From Juglans regia (taxonomy: Eukaryota > Streptophyta > Magnoliopsida > Fagales > Juglandaceae), in NCBI RefSeq assembly GCF_001411555.2, contig NC_049901.1:15291190-15355189 (forward strand): DNA of 64,000 bases. Reading direction: 5' to 3'. Shown piece by piece: positions 23,893 through 35,684 of the stretch. The notes beneath the pieces are model-generated. The model was given only the letters and a program-made list of their open reading frames with translations, was not told the DNA's origin and did not search any database. Made by a program: the position numbers and the translations under genes. Within the stretch, counting starts at the first letter, position 1, and the number at the start of each line of letters is the position of its first letter.

Positions 23893-24380
23893 TGATTTTA
23901 ATATTTCTAATCTTACTCTAGTTTCAGTACTTGTGAGTCGTTACTTTCATCCACTTTTTACTACAACTTTTATCAATGGGTTCACATAATATATTGATTT
24001 ATCATGATTATCGGTGGAATCCTTTATAATAATAAATAAAAAATTCGAAAATACCATTTATTAATTTAAGTGATAAACCTCAAAAGCCTGATATGTTTAA
24101 TAGGATTCAAGTGCATTTTTCTCTTGAGAGAGAGAGAGAAGGGAGTAATTTATTTGCTTAGATATATACCAATTGACAGGGTGTAGATATGGTCAAATAT
24201 TCTCTCCCATTATTACTAGTCAAATATGTATGTGAACAATGAGTGAATTGGGTGGTCATTGACTCATTAGAGATCATTAATGCGGTCTGCATACATGCAT
24301 GTAAGCCTCTCAATGACTACCCTTACGTATACTGGCGAGTTTTGACACATCACATTGGTGACGGGGGCGTCCGAGAAATT
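22925..24380. other. Intergenic DNA, AT-rich
   Basis: TA runs near 23218-23232 and 23860-23890 and a GA run near 24125-24138. No coding region or bounded element that I can support. Confidence 0.45.
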
Positions 24381-24384
24381 ATAT

Positions 24385-24548
24385 TTCCAATCGTGAATAT
24401 ATAAATATTATATAATTATTTAAAAAATAAATAAATAAATAAAAAATATATAAAAATTAATTAATTTTTTAATAATAAATCATATTTTTTTTAAAATAAT
24501 TATATAATATTTACGTACTCTACTACTATATATAATATTACTTTTTAT
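24385..24548. mobile_element. Foldback MITE, family A, decayed copy
   Basis: Shows TCGTGAATATATAAATATTA on the left, ATTATTTAAAAAATAAATAA, then the TTTTTTTAAAATAATTATAT arm and CTACTACTATATATAATATTA at the right. The arms pair as in the other family-A copies. Confidence 0.5.
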
Positions 24549-24664
24549 TTATTATTATATATTTGTGGAGGGAGGGTCCATTCTAGGAATACGTGTTCGC
24601 GTAGATAGAGTCTAATAACATCAACAATTCCCATCCACAAACTCAACCGATTCAAGAGAAATGA

Positions 24665-24985
24665 GAGTGCCTGCGTTTGGTCCTTCAATTCCGTTTAGAT
24701 TTATTTTTTAATATTTAAATACTCAATTCTTAAATTATTAAATTCATTTTAATTTAAAATCTCTTTACACGTGAGACCTATAATATTTTTTCAACTCAAC
24801 ACATTCTTACATGTGAGACCCATAACCTATTTCAACTTTCCATAAATATATCTAAACGCACCTTAACATCCAAACACATCTAAACTCATCTTAGTTGGAC
24901 CTCATATAACTCATTTTACCATCTCAACTCACTGTTATTCATAGAGAACTTAACTCAGCTCAATATCTAAATGCAGCCTATGAAG
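24665..24985. mobile_element. Family-B-like repeat, diverged
   Basis: Contains the family's CTCAACTCA and CATCTCAACTCACTGTTATTC blocks plus GTTTGGTCC at the left and ATCTAAATGCAGCCTA at the right. Ends are uncertain. Confidence 0.35.
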
Positions 24986-24987
24986 AG

Positions 24988-25847
24988 TAGGGTTGGGCGA
25001 CCGGCTCCCGCAATCCGACTTTTTATATCTAATACGTCCATCCTTTTAGAGTATAGGCGGACAATCTACCCGACTTGAGTGCTAGTGTGGGAAGATTTCT
25101 CACTAAAAAAAAAGGGTTGGTAGTCACCCACCCACTTGTATATTTAAAAAAAAAAAGTAATACAACCATAAAGTGATTAAATAAAAATATTCTCAGACTT
25201 TATTTGATCTGTCATGTCTATTTTATAATAAAAATAACTTTACAATCTGACGAACAATATCAAACAACATCAATTTGTAATATTATTTTTATGTAATCCC
25301 TTTGTACTAGAATATTTTTCTAAAAAAAAACTCTTAAATAAAAATTTACTCATTTCTCTTGTTCCTTTAGCCGTCCCTTCTTCTACTCTCTCCCAAGTCC
25401 CTTCCTATCTTCTTCTATTCTCTCTCATCTTCTCTTATCCTCCTCCTCCTCCTCCTCCTCCTCTCAGTCCAGCTTATTTTTCTATTGTCATGGATCACGA
25501 AGCCCATGACTTGGCTATGGGTCTATAACGGTAAGACCATGGCTTGGCTGTGGGTCTTTAAGACTCAAGACCGTGATCGTTACCGCGAATCTAAGTTAAG
25601 GATCCACGACAACAACCAGGGGTCTATGAATTTTAAAACCCACAACTGCATGTGTGGGTCTATGGTGGTATACGAGCACAAATTTGAAGATCTATGAGAT
25701 TTTTCTTACATATATATGATTTTGTTAGATTTTTTTTGTGTGAAAAATGTGTTGTCAGACGGGGTGGCTGGATGATGGTGGTATTAATCTGCCTGCCTGG
25801 CAAGCAAATGTGTAAGCAGGGATGAGGTACGGGTGGGTGGCACCCTA
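24988..25847. mobile_element. Candidate non-autonomous hAT element
   Basis: The left end starts TAGGGTTGGGCGACCGG; the right end read backwards starts TAGGGTGCCACCCACCC. Both begin TAGGGT followed by GC-rich subterminal sequence, as in Ac-type hAT elements. No matching 8-bp flanks: the right flank is a GA microsatellite that may have overwritten the duplication. The interior has CT-rich DNA, a CTC run at about 25440-25462 and a duplicated CATGACTTGGCTATGGGTCT-like block. The short open frame at 25485-25697 lies in that duplicated part and I do not call it a gene. Confidence 0.4.
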
Positions 25848-26240
25848 GAGAGAGAGAGAGAGAGAGAGAAATGTGAGATGATAAATATAGAGTATGTGTA
25901 TAAACATGTAGACAATGATGCAACTAGAAATGCAATCACGTGAAGGAGTTATGGATGGTGGTGAGCAAAGGAGCAGGCCGGTGTGGACGGTAGAAGAACC
26001 AAAGATATGAAAGAGAGTAAAGAAAAAATATCGGGATTTTGAAGACCTTATAATGCATATCAAAATTACATACTTTTTAATTTGTTTAATTATAAATAGT
26101 TTTAGGATATACAAGTTCCGCCTATTAAAAACGAAAAATAGTGAAATTTATTATTAAAAATTGAGTTTTTTTGTGTGTATCTCAAATTTGTGATATATAA
26201 AAAATGTTATTAATTGTAGGATGAAAAGTGTATGCATATG
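25848..26240. other. GA microsatellite and unassigned DNA
   Basis: GA run at about 25848-25869. The rest to the LINE start shows nothing recognised. Confidence 0.45.
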
Positions 26241-26341
26241 TGTGTGTATTTCAGTGTGAGAGTGTGTATGACGTGGCAGGGCGATTTTATTTTGCTTTGC
26301 TAGGGTTAGTGCGTCTTAGTGTGGGTGATAGGGGTCGGCCT

Positions 26342-27354
26342 ATGGCCGCTCTATCTTGCCCTTCGATGGCCCCTACTGCTGGCGAGATTAGGGTGAGTTC
26401 TGGGAAGGAGTTACTGGAGAAGGGGGCAGGTTTTTTGCTAGGGGTAGGAGAAGAGAAGGAAGCATCAATGATTGGAAGGGGGGAGATCGGCGTTCGTTTG
26501 CTCAAGCACTTGAAAGGCCGTTGCTGTCTGTGAAATTCAAGTTGCCTCTGTGGAAACCTGAATTGATTAATGGCAAACGGGGTTTCGTGTTCTCGAAGGT
26601 TGAGATGGATAGGGCGTGGAAGATTTAAAGTTTGCGCTGGTGCTGAAATTTCTATCGTCAAGGTCATCTATTGATGTTCTAAGGTTACAGATCATTAAGA
26701 CCTGGGATTTTAGAGTTCCGATAATTAGTTTTATGGATGACTTTCATGTGCTTTTGCATCTGGCAAATGAGAAAGATTATCTTCGTGGGTGGGCGCGCGA
26801 AGGAAGAATTATTGAAGGTTGTCAATTTCATCTTTTTAACTGGTCTGTGGATTTTGACGTTCATAAGGAGCCTTCTATTTCTCTCAATGGATTTTTCTGC
26901 CAGGGTTGACGTTACACCTTTATAGATTGGATTGTTTGCAAATTCTTGCTTCTCGGTTTGAAAGGTTTCTTGGTACGGATAATGCAACCTTATATAGAAC
27001 AAGAGCGATGGGGGCAACATTATGTGTGGAAGTTGATTTACAAGATGAGCCGATTGGTGGTTTCCCTTTGATTATAGGTCTAAAAAATCAGCTTTGGCAA
27101 GAAATAGTGTATGAGAAAAGAGGTGTTTATTATATTAAATATTTTCGACAGAGTCATACTTTGGTGGTATGTAGGTTTGGTGAGAGAGTTAAATATAAGC
27201 CTGCTAGGAAGGAGGGGGTGAAGGTGCCTAGGAATGAGGGAGAAGATAAAATTTGGAAGGAGATTGGTCATAAGAATAAGCAACACATGAAGTCTCACCC
27301 TGCAGTGTCAGGGGAGAATGTTATTAGACCTGCAAATTTGAGTGTTGGGGACTA
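26342..27354 (+). pseudogene. LINE ORF1, DUF4283-like nucleic-acid-binding protein, broken
   Basis: Starts MAALSCPSMAPTAGEIRV. The frame breaks after 26533 and again before 26906. The best-preserved part is 26906-27352, with ILASRFERFLGTDNATLYRT and VEVDLQDEPIGGFPLIIG. This is the typical end of the DUF4283 region in plant LINE and Gag-like proteins, just before where a zinc knuckle may occur. I see no intact CCHC knuckle. Its role in active relatives is binding the element's RNA. Confidence 0.7.
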
Positions 27355-27788
27355 GGAAAATGTTGAGGGGATATCTGTGAATCTGATTATCTTGCAGCCG
27401 AATGATGGAGCTGCTGATAAGGTTTCAGATGTGGTGGTTCATTCAAGGGATCATGTTAAGGAGGGGGAAATTATTAAGGTGGGGGTTTCGGTTGAGAACA
27501 AAAAAGTTGAAGAGAGTAGTCTTGCTCTTATACCTGTAGGAGAAGTGTTGAAAGGAGTGGAGAGAGAGATAGTTGTGGAGGAAGAGAGTGATCATACTGG
27601 GCGGACCGGTGGAGATGTTGAGTGTTTTAATACTTTTTCTATTCTGTCAAAATGTGAGAATGAAGTTGCTCTTGATGCTCAGAAGGATTATGGCTCCGAT
27701 CCTGGTTTTATTTTGGGGGATCAATCCTCTAAAGAACTTTGGTGAGGAAGTCTCGTCGGGTGAAAGCCCAACTTCAAAATTTGAATTT

Positions 27789-28500
27789 ATGATGGACAAA
27801 ATAGTAGTGTGGAATGTGAGGGGTTTGGGTACATCGAAAACAATGATAAGAAAACTGGTTTGGAAGCATGATATTTCAATATTAATGATCTCGGAACCTT
27901 TTCGAGAGATGTAGAAACTGGAGAGGTGGGCTATTAGTTTACAGTTTCCAAATTTTGCTTCTAATTTGGAGGTGGGCGGGAAAATATGGGTGTGTTGGAA
28001 AGATGAAATTGAGATGGATGTTGTAGGTATAAATAATCAATCATTGAAGGGTTTCTTTTAGGCAAGTGGTGGAAATTTGTTAGCAACGTATGTATGTGCT
28101 AAATGCACTCAAATTAAGCGTCGGGAACTTTGGTCTCATTTGTGTGGAGTGTCTTATGTGGAAGTAGCATGGGTGGTGTTGGGGGACTTTAACATTATTA
28201 GAAGCAATGAGGAAAGGGTGGGTGGTAGGCTAAGGCCCGTTTCGGCTATGGATGATTTTAATGCCTGAATCAATAGGTGTGGTTTATTGGATTTAAGGTT
28301 AGAAGGAAGATAAATATCATGGTGCAATGGACAACAAGGTATGGCTAGAAACTAGGCAAAGCTTGATAGAACGTTGGTTAATAATGACTTTATGTCTAAA
28401 TTCAGTGAAGCAAATGCCAGATTGTTAAGTAGAAGAACATCGGATCACTCGCCTACTTTGTTGCAAATGACTTCGGGGTCTGAGAGGTATGGCCCGACTT
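27789..28500 (+). pseudogene. LINE endonuclease domain, broken
   Basis: Begins MDKIVVWNVRGLGTSKTM with an intact WNVRGL box, then stops near 27913. A second open part, 28077-28267, has VVLGDFNIIRSNEERVGG with an intact GDFN box. Further on, RTSDHSPTLL preserves the SDH catalytic His box near 28437-28466. Stops at about 27913, 28060 and 28266 inactivate it. Confidence 0.75.
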
Positions 28501-28676
28501 TTTTTTTATTTTAGAACATGTGGGTCTTTCACGAAAATTTTTTAGAAGCAGTGGAAGTTTCTTGGAAGGAACCTATTGATTGTAGCTCGGGACTATTGAA
28601 ATTAGCCATTAAGTTAAAAAGGCTAAAAATGAAGCTGTGTGTATAGAATAAAGAGGTATTTGACTGTGTTGGTGGA

Positions 28677-30818
28677 GTGATAAGGGAGTTGGAAGAGAGA
28701 GTTGAACATCTTGACTCTGAGTTGCAGGTTTCTTACTCTGAGGAAATCGAGGAGGAGCTTTTGGTCACTAAGGCTGAGTTGGATATTTGGATTAAAAGGG
28801 AAGATACGAGATTGTCTCAACAAGCAAAAAAATCATGGTTGGTGGAGGGGGATCAAACCTCAAAACTTTTTCACAATGTCATTGCACAGAGGAGAAGGAA
28901 TTCGAGTGTAAAATCTATGAGATTGCCAGATGGGACGTTGTTAGAGTCGATGGAAATGGTTCATGATGAGGTCATGAGATACTTTACAGAGTTTCTTGCT
29001 CAGGAGGATTCAGTGGAATTGCCTAATCTGAGTCATTTGTTTGACCATGTTATTTTAGAAAGTGATGCTTTAAGCCTGTGAGAGGAGCCTTTGGAGAAAG
29101 AAGTCTTTGAGGCTTTGTCATCTATAACAGCTGATGGCAGCTCGGGGCTGAATGAATTTGGTTCTACATTTTATTTGGCTTGCTAGCATATTATTAAAGA
29201 GGATGTGATGGAGGATGTGAATGAGTTTTATAAGGGTGAGATCTTTCTTAGATTTTACTCTTCTTCGTTCATTGTCTTTATTCCTAAGATTAAAAATCCA
29301 CAAATTATAACAAGTTTCAGCCGAAAAGTCTTTGTGATGTGATTTACAAAGTTTTCTCGAAGATTTTGGTTATTGGAAAAATTATTTCGCAAGAGCAAGA
29401 AACATTTGTGAAGGGTAGGAATATTTTTGAGAATGTCACTTACGTAGGAGATGATGTAGTTGTTGCATCAGAAGGTGAGAGGTAGAAATATTATGTTGAA
29501 GATAGAAATGAGTAAGGCGTACGATCGAGTCGATTGGAGGTTTTTGGAGCATGTTCTTCGATCACATGGCTTTCCTTTTTTTTTTTTTTTTGCAAGTTAA
29601 TTCATAACTGTGTATCAACCCCATGGTTTTCTATAAGAGATAATTACACTTTGCTCCCTCGAACTTTTACTCAATTCACAATGTGTCTCCGAAACTAATA
29701 ATTGCATCAAAGTGAACTTTCGAACTTTCAAAATTTTTCAATCCCCACTTCCGTCTACCAAGAGCGTTAAATCTAACGAAAATTCACTGCACATGCTGCT
29801 CATGTACACAACACTCACTGCAAAAATGTAATTTCATTTAATTTATTATCATTGACCATATAAAATATAAAATAATATATGCTATCAATTAATAATAAAT
29901 TATAAATCATTAAATATTTTTTATATTAATTTATATATGGTTAATGAATATCAAATAATTTCATTGTGTACATAGATTATTCATATTTGCTTGTAACTTA
30001 GGTATAAAATAATTTTATATATGGTTAATGATTAATGATTAATGATTTATTATTAATTAATAGCATATATTATTTTATATTTTATATGGTCAATGATAAT
30101 AAATTAGATGAAAATTACATTTTTACAATGAATTTACGTTAGATTTGACACTGATGGTAGATGGAAGGAAGAGATTGGGAAGTTTTGAAAGTTCAAAAGT
30201 CCACTTTGATGCAATTATTAGTTTTAGAGACATATTGTGAATTGAGCGAAAGTTCGAGGAGGTAAAGTATAATTAACCCTTTCTATAATGATGCATGGTA
30301 CTTATAAAGGCTTCTTCAAGTCAAAAATGGGTCTTCAACAAGGGTATCTAGTTTCGTCGTACTTATTTATTATTTTGTAAGAGGTTTTTTCAAGAATGCT
30401 TAATAAAAGGATGTCTGAAAGAGGTATTTTACAGTTTTCTCGTCTGGTTGGTGCTCCTAGAATTTCACATTTATTATATGCGAATGACATGGTGGTTCTT
30501 GTGAATGCTAGTCAAGGATCTATTCCCTGCTTAATGAGTGTTTTGAATGATTATGGGAGGTGGACTTTACAGCGGGTGAACCATGAGAAGTTGACAATCT
30601 TTTTCTCTAAGAAGCTGAGTCTGTGGAGGAAGAGAGAGCTGTTGTCGGAGATCGGTTTTGTGGAAGGACATTTCCCTTTTACATATCTGGGAGTGCTGAT
30701 AGTAGATGGTAAGTTAGAGGCTAGTCACTTTGGTCCTTTGCTAGAAAAAATTGATAAGAAATTATCGGGATGGAAGAGTCGATTGCTTTCTCAAGGTGGT
30801 CATTTAATTATATTATGA
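28677..30818 (+). pseudogene. LINE linker and reverse transcriptase, broken and interrupted
   Basis: 28677-29081 carries the conserved pre-RT block with KKSWLVEGDQTSKLFHNV. RT blocks follow in shifting frames: a SSGLNEFG-like box at about 29140, FVKGRNI near 29410, and MSKAYDRVDW near 29510 (the DxxKAYD-type box reads EMSKAYD). After the 643-bp insert come GTYKGFFKSKMGLQQG and, at 30396-30818, ISHLLYANDMVVL, where YAND replaces the catalytic YADD, then FTYLGVLI. The loss of the second Asp and the stops make it inactive. Confidence 0.8.
29637..30279. mobile_element. MULE-type MITE, 643 bp, inserted in the LINE RT region
   Basis: Perfect 9-bp target duplication TTTCTATAA at 29628-29636 and 30280-30288, the length typical of Mutator-like elements. 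The terminal inverted repeats exceed 100 bp: the left begins GAGATAATTACACTTTGCTC and the right, read backwards, GGGTTAATTATACTTTACCT. The pairing continues through CGAACTTT, CAATTCACAAT and AACTAATAATTGCATCAAAG. The AT-rich core is also palindromic. No coding capacity. Excising it with one TSD copy restores the LINE reading across the RT block. Confidence 0.88.
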
Positions 30819-31849
30819 CTTGATCTTTCCAGTATGTCTATGCATTTGCTATTGGTTCTTCATGTTCCTAAGCTTGTGTTTAAAAAATTGCATGGATTAT
30901 TTGCTACTTTTTTCTAGGGTGAACAGAGTGGTAAAAGTAAGTGGAAGTGGAGGGCATGGAAGAAGTTGTGTGTTCCTATGGAGGAGTGAGGTATAGGAGT
31001 GAGGGACTTAGATGAGGTGCAAAGATCTTTATTTCTGAAATTTGGTTGGAATCTCTTGACTCAAAACTCGCTTTGGGCGAATTTTTTCGGACCAAACATG
31101 TAAAGCATGGTCATATTGTGCTTAGAGGTGATAGAAGCTCGGGTTCACTGTTTTGGAAGAAAATAATGGAGGTGATACAGGAATTGCTTGGAAATTCTAG
31201 ATAGAAGGTTTGGGAAGGAAAGTCTCATTGTGGTAAGACAATTTTTTGGGTACTGGGTCACTGTTTGAAGGAAAGAATTAGGTCTTGGATGAAAATATTA
31301 AAATTCAAGAATTGGTTGTGAATGATAGATGGGATATGCAACGTCTTCAGTTATGGTTGGAAGTCAGAAGACTTTAAAAGTTATGGAATCAGTTGGTGCT
31401 ATGAAAAATGAAAAGGATATTTTGTTATGGTTACCTGAGAACAGCGGATGTTTTTCTACTAAATTGGCGTGGGAGATAATTAGAGTTAAGATGCCAGAGT
31501 TTGAATGGGCAAAATGGGTGAGGTGTGGAATAAGTTCTTGCCGAAAAAGGTATCGATGTGTATGTGAAAGATTGTGTTTAATTGCTTAAGTGTGGTTGAG
31601 CAGGTTTGTCATTTGGGGATTCCCTTAGTATCTTGCTACAACTGCTGTTTGAGTGGGCACGTAGAAAACTTGGAGCATGTAGGCCTGAACAAAAAGCCCG
31701 TGAACCCGACCCGACCTGAAAACCCGTCCCATTTGCGCATAAAATTGATACCGGAATTATCCGACCCGTTTCCTTCTTTTTTCGGGTATTACCCGTTACC
31801 CATTTTAAAAACTCAAAACCCTCTCTCACGTCAAAACCTCTGCCCCTCT

Positions 31850-31960
31850 CTCACAACTCTGAAGCTCTCCTGCTCTCACTCTCTCTCGCAACTCCCGCTC
31901 TCTCTCGCAACTCACTCTCTCTTGCAACTCGCAGCTCGTAGTTCGCAGCTCGCACTCAGT
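31850..31960 (+). repeat. CTCTCGCAACTC tandem repeat in the hAT 5' region
   Basis: Several CTCTCTCGCAACTC-type units with CTCGCAGCTCG variants. Probably the transposase 5' leader, since pyrimidine-rich leaders are common in such elements. It explains the apparent open frame at 31574-32023. Confidence 0.55.
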
Positions 31961-32429
31961 CACTCTACGACCATCGAAGTTAAGGTTACTATGGCCTGTG
32001 AGTGTTTCTGTGGGTGTTTTTAGATTTCCTTATCTCCTGTTTTTGGATCGATTTGTTTGGGATTTTGTCCACGGTGTGGCTAGTTTTTGAGTATTTCACT
32101 TATTTCCTCAAACTGTTCAGAGTGCCTAATCGACACCTCATAGTCAAAATGCAAATGCTTATTGAGAGTTTAGTTTTGTTGGACCCATTTGGGAGTGTTG
32201 GTTTTTGAGAAATGAAATTGGTCCTCAACTGTTCATTAAATGTTGAGGACAATATAAATGTTACTCCCATGGTTGTACTGTATTGTGTTCTCTAGTCTGA
32301 AAAGCAGTGTTTTTCCTTTTCTGGTCTGGAATGTAAAAAGAAACGTTGACATTTTATGTAGAGCATCAAAATAAACTAACAAGCATACCACTCCTTAACT
32401 AAAACATAAGACATCATAGGATTCCATGA

Positions 32430-32920
32430 ATATCAAGATGCCTAATACCCCGGTCCCCCAATTGAAACATGAATAACCCACAGAGTAATAGTAGGTTAGA
32501 AAGGTATCATGGGCTACAAGTCCCACATTGCTTACTTACTAGGTGAAACTGCTCTTTTGAAGTGATTCCATGGAAGTTTCAAATTAAATAGTCTTTTAAG
32601 GGTTATAGTGTAGATGTGTGGCTAGTTAGTGTTTTCCATTGATGGTTACATATGATATCTAAACCACCTAGTAAGGTTAGTGCATGACATGGCCTTGATG
32701 AGGATTTAAGAATTTTAGGATGAAGAGTTTGTAACATCCTGTTCCCACATTTGAAATAAGGATAACCTACCTAGAGTAGGTAAGTTATAAAGGTAGTCTT
32801 GGGTGCTAAGTCCCACATTGGCTACCTACTAGGTGAAACTAAGCTTAGTGGTTCTGGCAAAACTTCAAATTGATTACTCTTTCTGATGTTAGGTACAAAT
32901 GTGCTAGCGTTTTCCTAGAA
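32430..32920 (+). repeat. Pair of ~110-bp direct repeats inside the hAT 5' region
   Basis: Copy 1 at about 32441-32550 and copy 2 at about 32731-32840 share, in order, a TAA(C/T)A(C/T)CC start, AATAACC(C/T)AC, GTAGGT(T/A)AG, TATAAAGGTA-like blocks, AAGTCCCACATTG and TACTAGGTGAAACT. The second copy begins TGTAACATCCTG, like an LTR terminus. A later AATGTGGGATTTGGTGTCAT near 32989 may be the inverted end. Possibly a small LTR-type insert in the transposon. Confidence 0.45.
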
Positions 32921-33670
32921 TCACTCATGACTTAGCACTCATGACTACTTTTATAACCTACCCACTCTACGTGGGCCATTCATATTCCCAATGTGGGATT
33001 TGGTGTCATAAGTTGATTATGAAAGATTTTTCCTTTCAAGTTTGTTCTTCTGGGATCTTCTTTCTGGTTGAATCAGGAATGAGGGAGAATGAAAAATGAA
33101 CTTGCCAAACAGCTGAAAAGTACAAGCAAAATGCTTTGAAGATGTACATTCTTCTTAACACTTAGAAAGAAAAAGCCTGCTAGCCCCATTCATACCAGTC
33201 AGGGCCCCTTGGCATGTTCCTTTGTTAGTACACTTGTCATTTCAACAATGAATTATAGTAAACACTGGATAAAGTCATCAAACTGCCCTAAAAACTACAT
33301 GAACATAAAGAACCGAATTAAATTAAATCAAGCATATTGCATTCATGAGAGATCTTCATTCTCATAATTGACTGCATTAATGATGGCCTGAGCATCCCGT
33401 TTGAAAATCACCTTATTAAATATGTCGAGTGTGATAAATATTAGTGAATCTCTCACATCAGTTTAACATTTTACAATAGAGATTAAATTGGGACATTCTT
33501 TTTACAACTTTGTTATGTACAACCGGCATTTGCAACCGTGGTGCAACCGACTGACACAGTTGGTCCCACTTTTTCTTTTTCTTTTTTCCCGTCTTTCTTC
33601 CTCCCTCTTTCTTTCCATAATTATGTTTACATGCTGTAACATAATTTATCTCAAATTGCAGTTGAACCTT

Positions 33671-35684
33671 ATGGAACATAGTGGTGCTTTGCCTTCATCT
33701 GGATCTGAATCAATGCCCAATGTGATTCATTTGGATAGCACTTTACCTCCAACTTTGGATAGCTCTCTCCCAAAAACTAGTTCTCAAGTTTGCCCTTCCA
33801 TAACAAGCAAACGAGACAGATCAAATGTATGGCAACACTTTACGAGGATTGAGGATGTCGAGGATCCCAATTAGCCCAAAGCCTCATGCGATTATTGTGG
33901 TAAGATTTTATTATGTCATCCTAAAAAATAAGGTACTTCATCCTTGAAGTACCATCATCAGACATGTAAAGTCTTTAATGCTAGTGGAGTTGGAAGGGAT
34001 AACCCTCAATAAAAAATGACCGGGACTAGGAAGATGGGGTGGATGGTACAACTAGCAGTCCTAATGTTGGACTTGCTAAGTACAATGAACAGAAAATAAG
34101 ATCGACGGTAGCTAAAATGATAATCATGGACGAGCTATCATTTAGATTTATAGAAAAACAAGGTTTTAAAGACTTTATGGCCGTAGTTGAGCCTAGGTTT
34201 CCAATCCCCTCGCATTACTGTTATGCGAGATTGTATGAAGATGTACATGTTAGAAAAAGATAAGTTGAAGAACATGTTCATGACATCTAATTATAAGATT
34301 TGCATGACTACTGACATGTGGACATCAATTCAAAATCTTAACTATATGTGCATAACATTCCATTTTGTTGATGATAATTGGATTTTGCATAAGAGGATTA
34401 TAGATTTTAAGAAAGTCACTGATCACAAAAGAATAACAATAGGAAAAGAGATTGAGTCATCTGTACTTGGATGAGGCATAAAGAAGATATTTACAATCAC
34501 AGTCGACAATGTATCCTCTAATACTACGGCCATCGATTATTTGAGGAAAATTGTCAAACTTAGGGATTGTATGATATTAGAGAATGAACATGCATATAAG
34601 ATGTTGTGCACATATTTTGAATCTCATTGTCCAGGATGGATTGAAAGAAGTTGATAAATCAATTGTCAAGATTCGAAATGTAGTTAAATATGTGAAGTCT
34701 TCCCCTGCAAGACTTAATAAGTTCAAGTCATGTGCAGAGGAACAAAATATTTTGGGTAGTGGGCTTCTTTGTCTTGATGTTCCAACTAGGTGAAACCCAA
34801 CATATCTAATGTTGAGTGCGGCTCTAAAATATTATGCAGCATTTGAGGTGATGCAAGATGAAGACAACAAGCTTGGCTCATATTTACATGAGGTTGGACA
34901 AAGAATACCAACTTTGCATGATTGGGAAACCATCAAGGTTTTTGTATAATTTTTGAAACTTTTTTATGATACGACTTTGCGGGTTTCAGGCTCAGTTTAT
35001 GCAACTTCAAATTTGTTCATTAGAGAAATATTTACAATCTATAATTATTTGAGCAAATTTTCTATGAGTGAGAGTAATATGCTGAAAACCATGTCGGAGA
35101 GGATGTTGTTGAAATATGACAAGTATTGGGGGGATTTTGAGAAATTGAACAAAATGTTGTTTATTGCATCTATGCTTGATCCGCGCTTCAAGTTGGAAGT
35201 TTTGGAATTTTGTTTTAGAAATTTTTTTGGGAATGAGCGAGCGTCTAAACTTGTTGATTGGTTAAGGAGGATGATTGAGTGGATGTATAAGCAATATTCA
35301 AAATCTAGTGTAGGTTCAAGTAGGGGCCAATCAAGTATTGGTGAGATCCAAAGCAACATTTCTTGTGATAATGTGGATGATATATTAAGTATGTTTGAAC
35401 AATATCAAGCATCAAAGGGTGTAGTAGAGTCTAAATCAGAATTGTATAAATATTTCATAGAAAGTGTTGAAAGATCGACACCCGACTTTGATATTCTACT
35501 ATGGTGGAAGGTGAACTCAATCAGATATCCGATCCTTGCTAATATGGCTCGAGATGTGTTAGTTATTCTCATATCTACTGTTGCTTCTGAGTCGGCATTT
35601 AGCATTGGAGGTCGTGTCTTAGATTCATTTCGTAGCTTATTGGCCCTAACAACAGTTGAATCTCTTATCTGCACACAAAACTAG
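33671..35684 (+). pseudogene. hAT transposase (BED zinc finger, hAT dimerisation domain), broken
   Basis: Starts MEHSGALPSSGSESMPNVIH. A BED-type finger spans about 33800-33975: VWQHF, then CDYCGK with the Cys pair, then a KYHHQTC segment with the His residues. Middle blocks include DELSFRFIEKQGFKDFM, ICMTTDMWTSIQNLNYM (the DxW box of the RNase-H-like core) and CCAHILNLIVQDGL. The 243-residue frame 34953-35684 ends in the hAT dimerisation domain, with DILLWWKVNSIRYPILANMA and STVASESAFSIGGRVLDSFR. Stops at about 33872, 33929, 34261, 34472, 34790 and 34947, and frame changes, show it is inactive. In active relatives it cuts and joins transposon ends. Confidence 0.9.

Noticed and set aside
25485..25697. 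70-codon plus-strand frame with Trp-rich repeats
   Set aside because: Produced by a small duplicated block in a candidate non-autonomous hAT; no homology or start context.
31574..32023. 149-codon plus-strand open frame
   Set aside because: Crosses the LINE-hAT junction at 31680 and is rich in CTCTCGCAACTC repeats, so it is a chance fusion frame.
34953..35684. 243-residue open frame as a domesticated host gene
   Set aside because: It is the C-terminal part of a hAT transposase with clear upstream stops, inside an element with intact ends and TSD; no sign of domestication.
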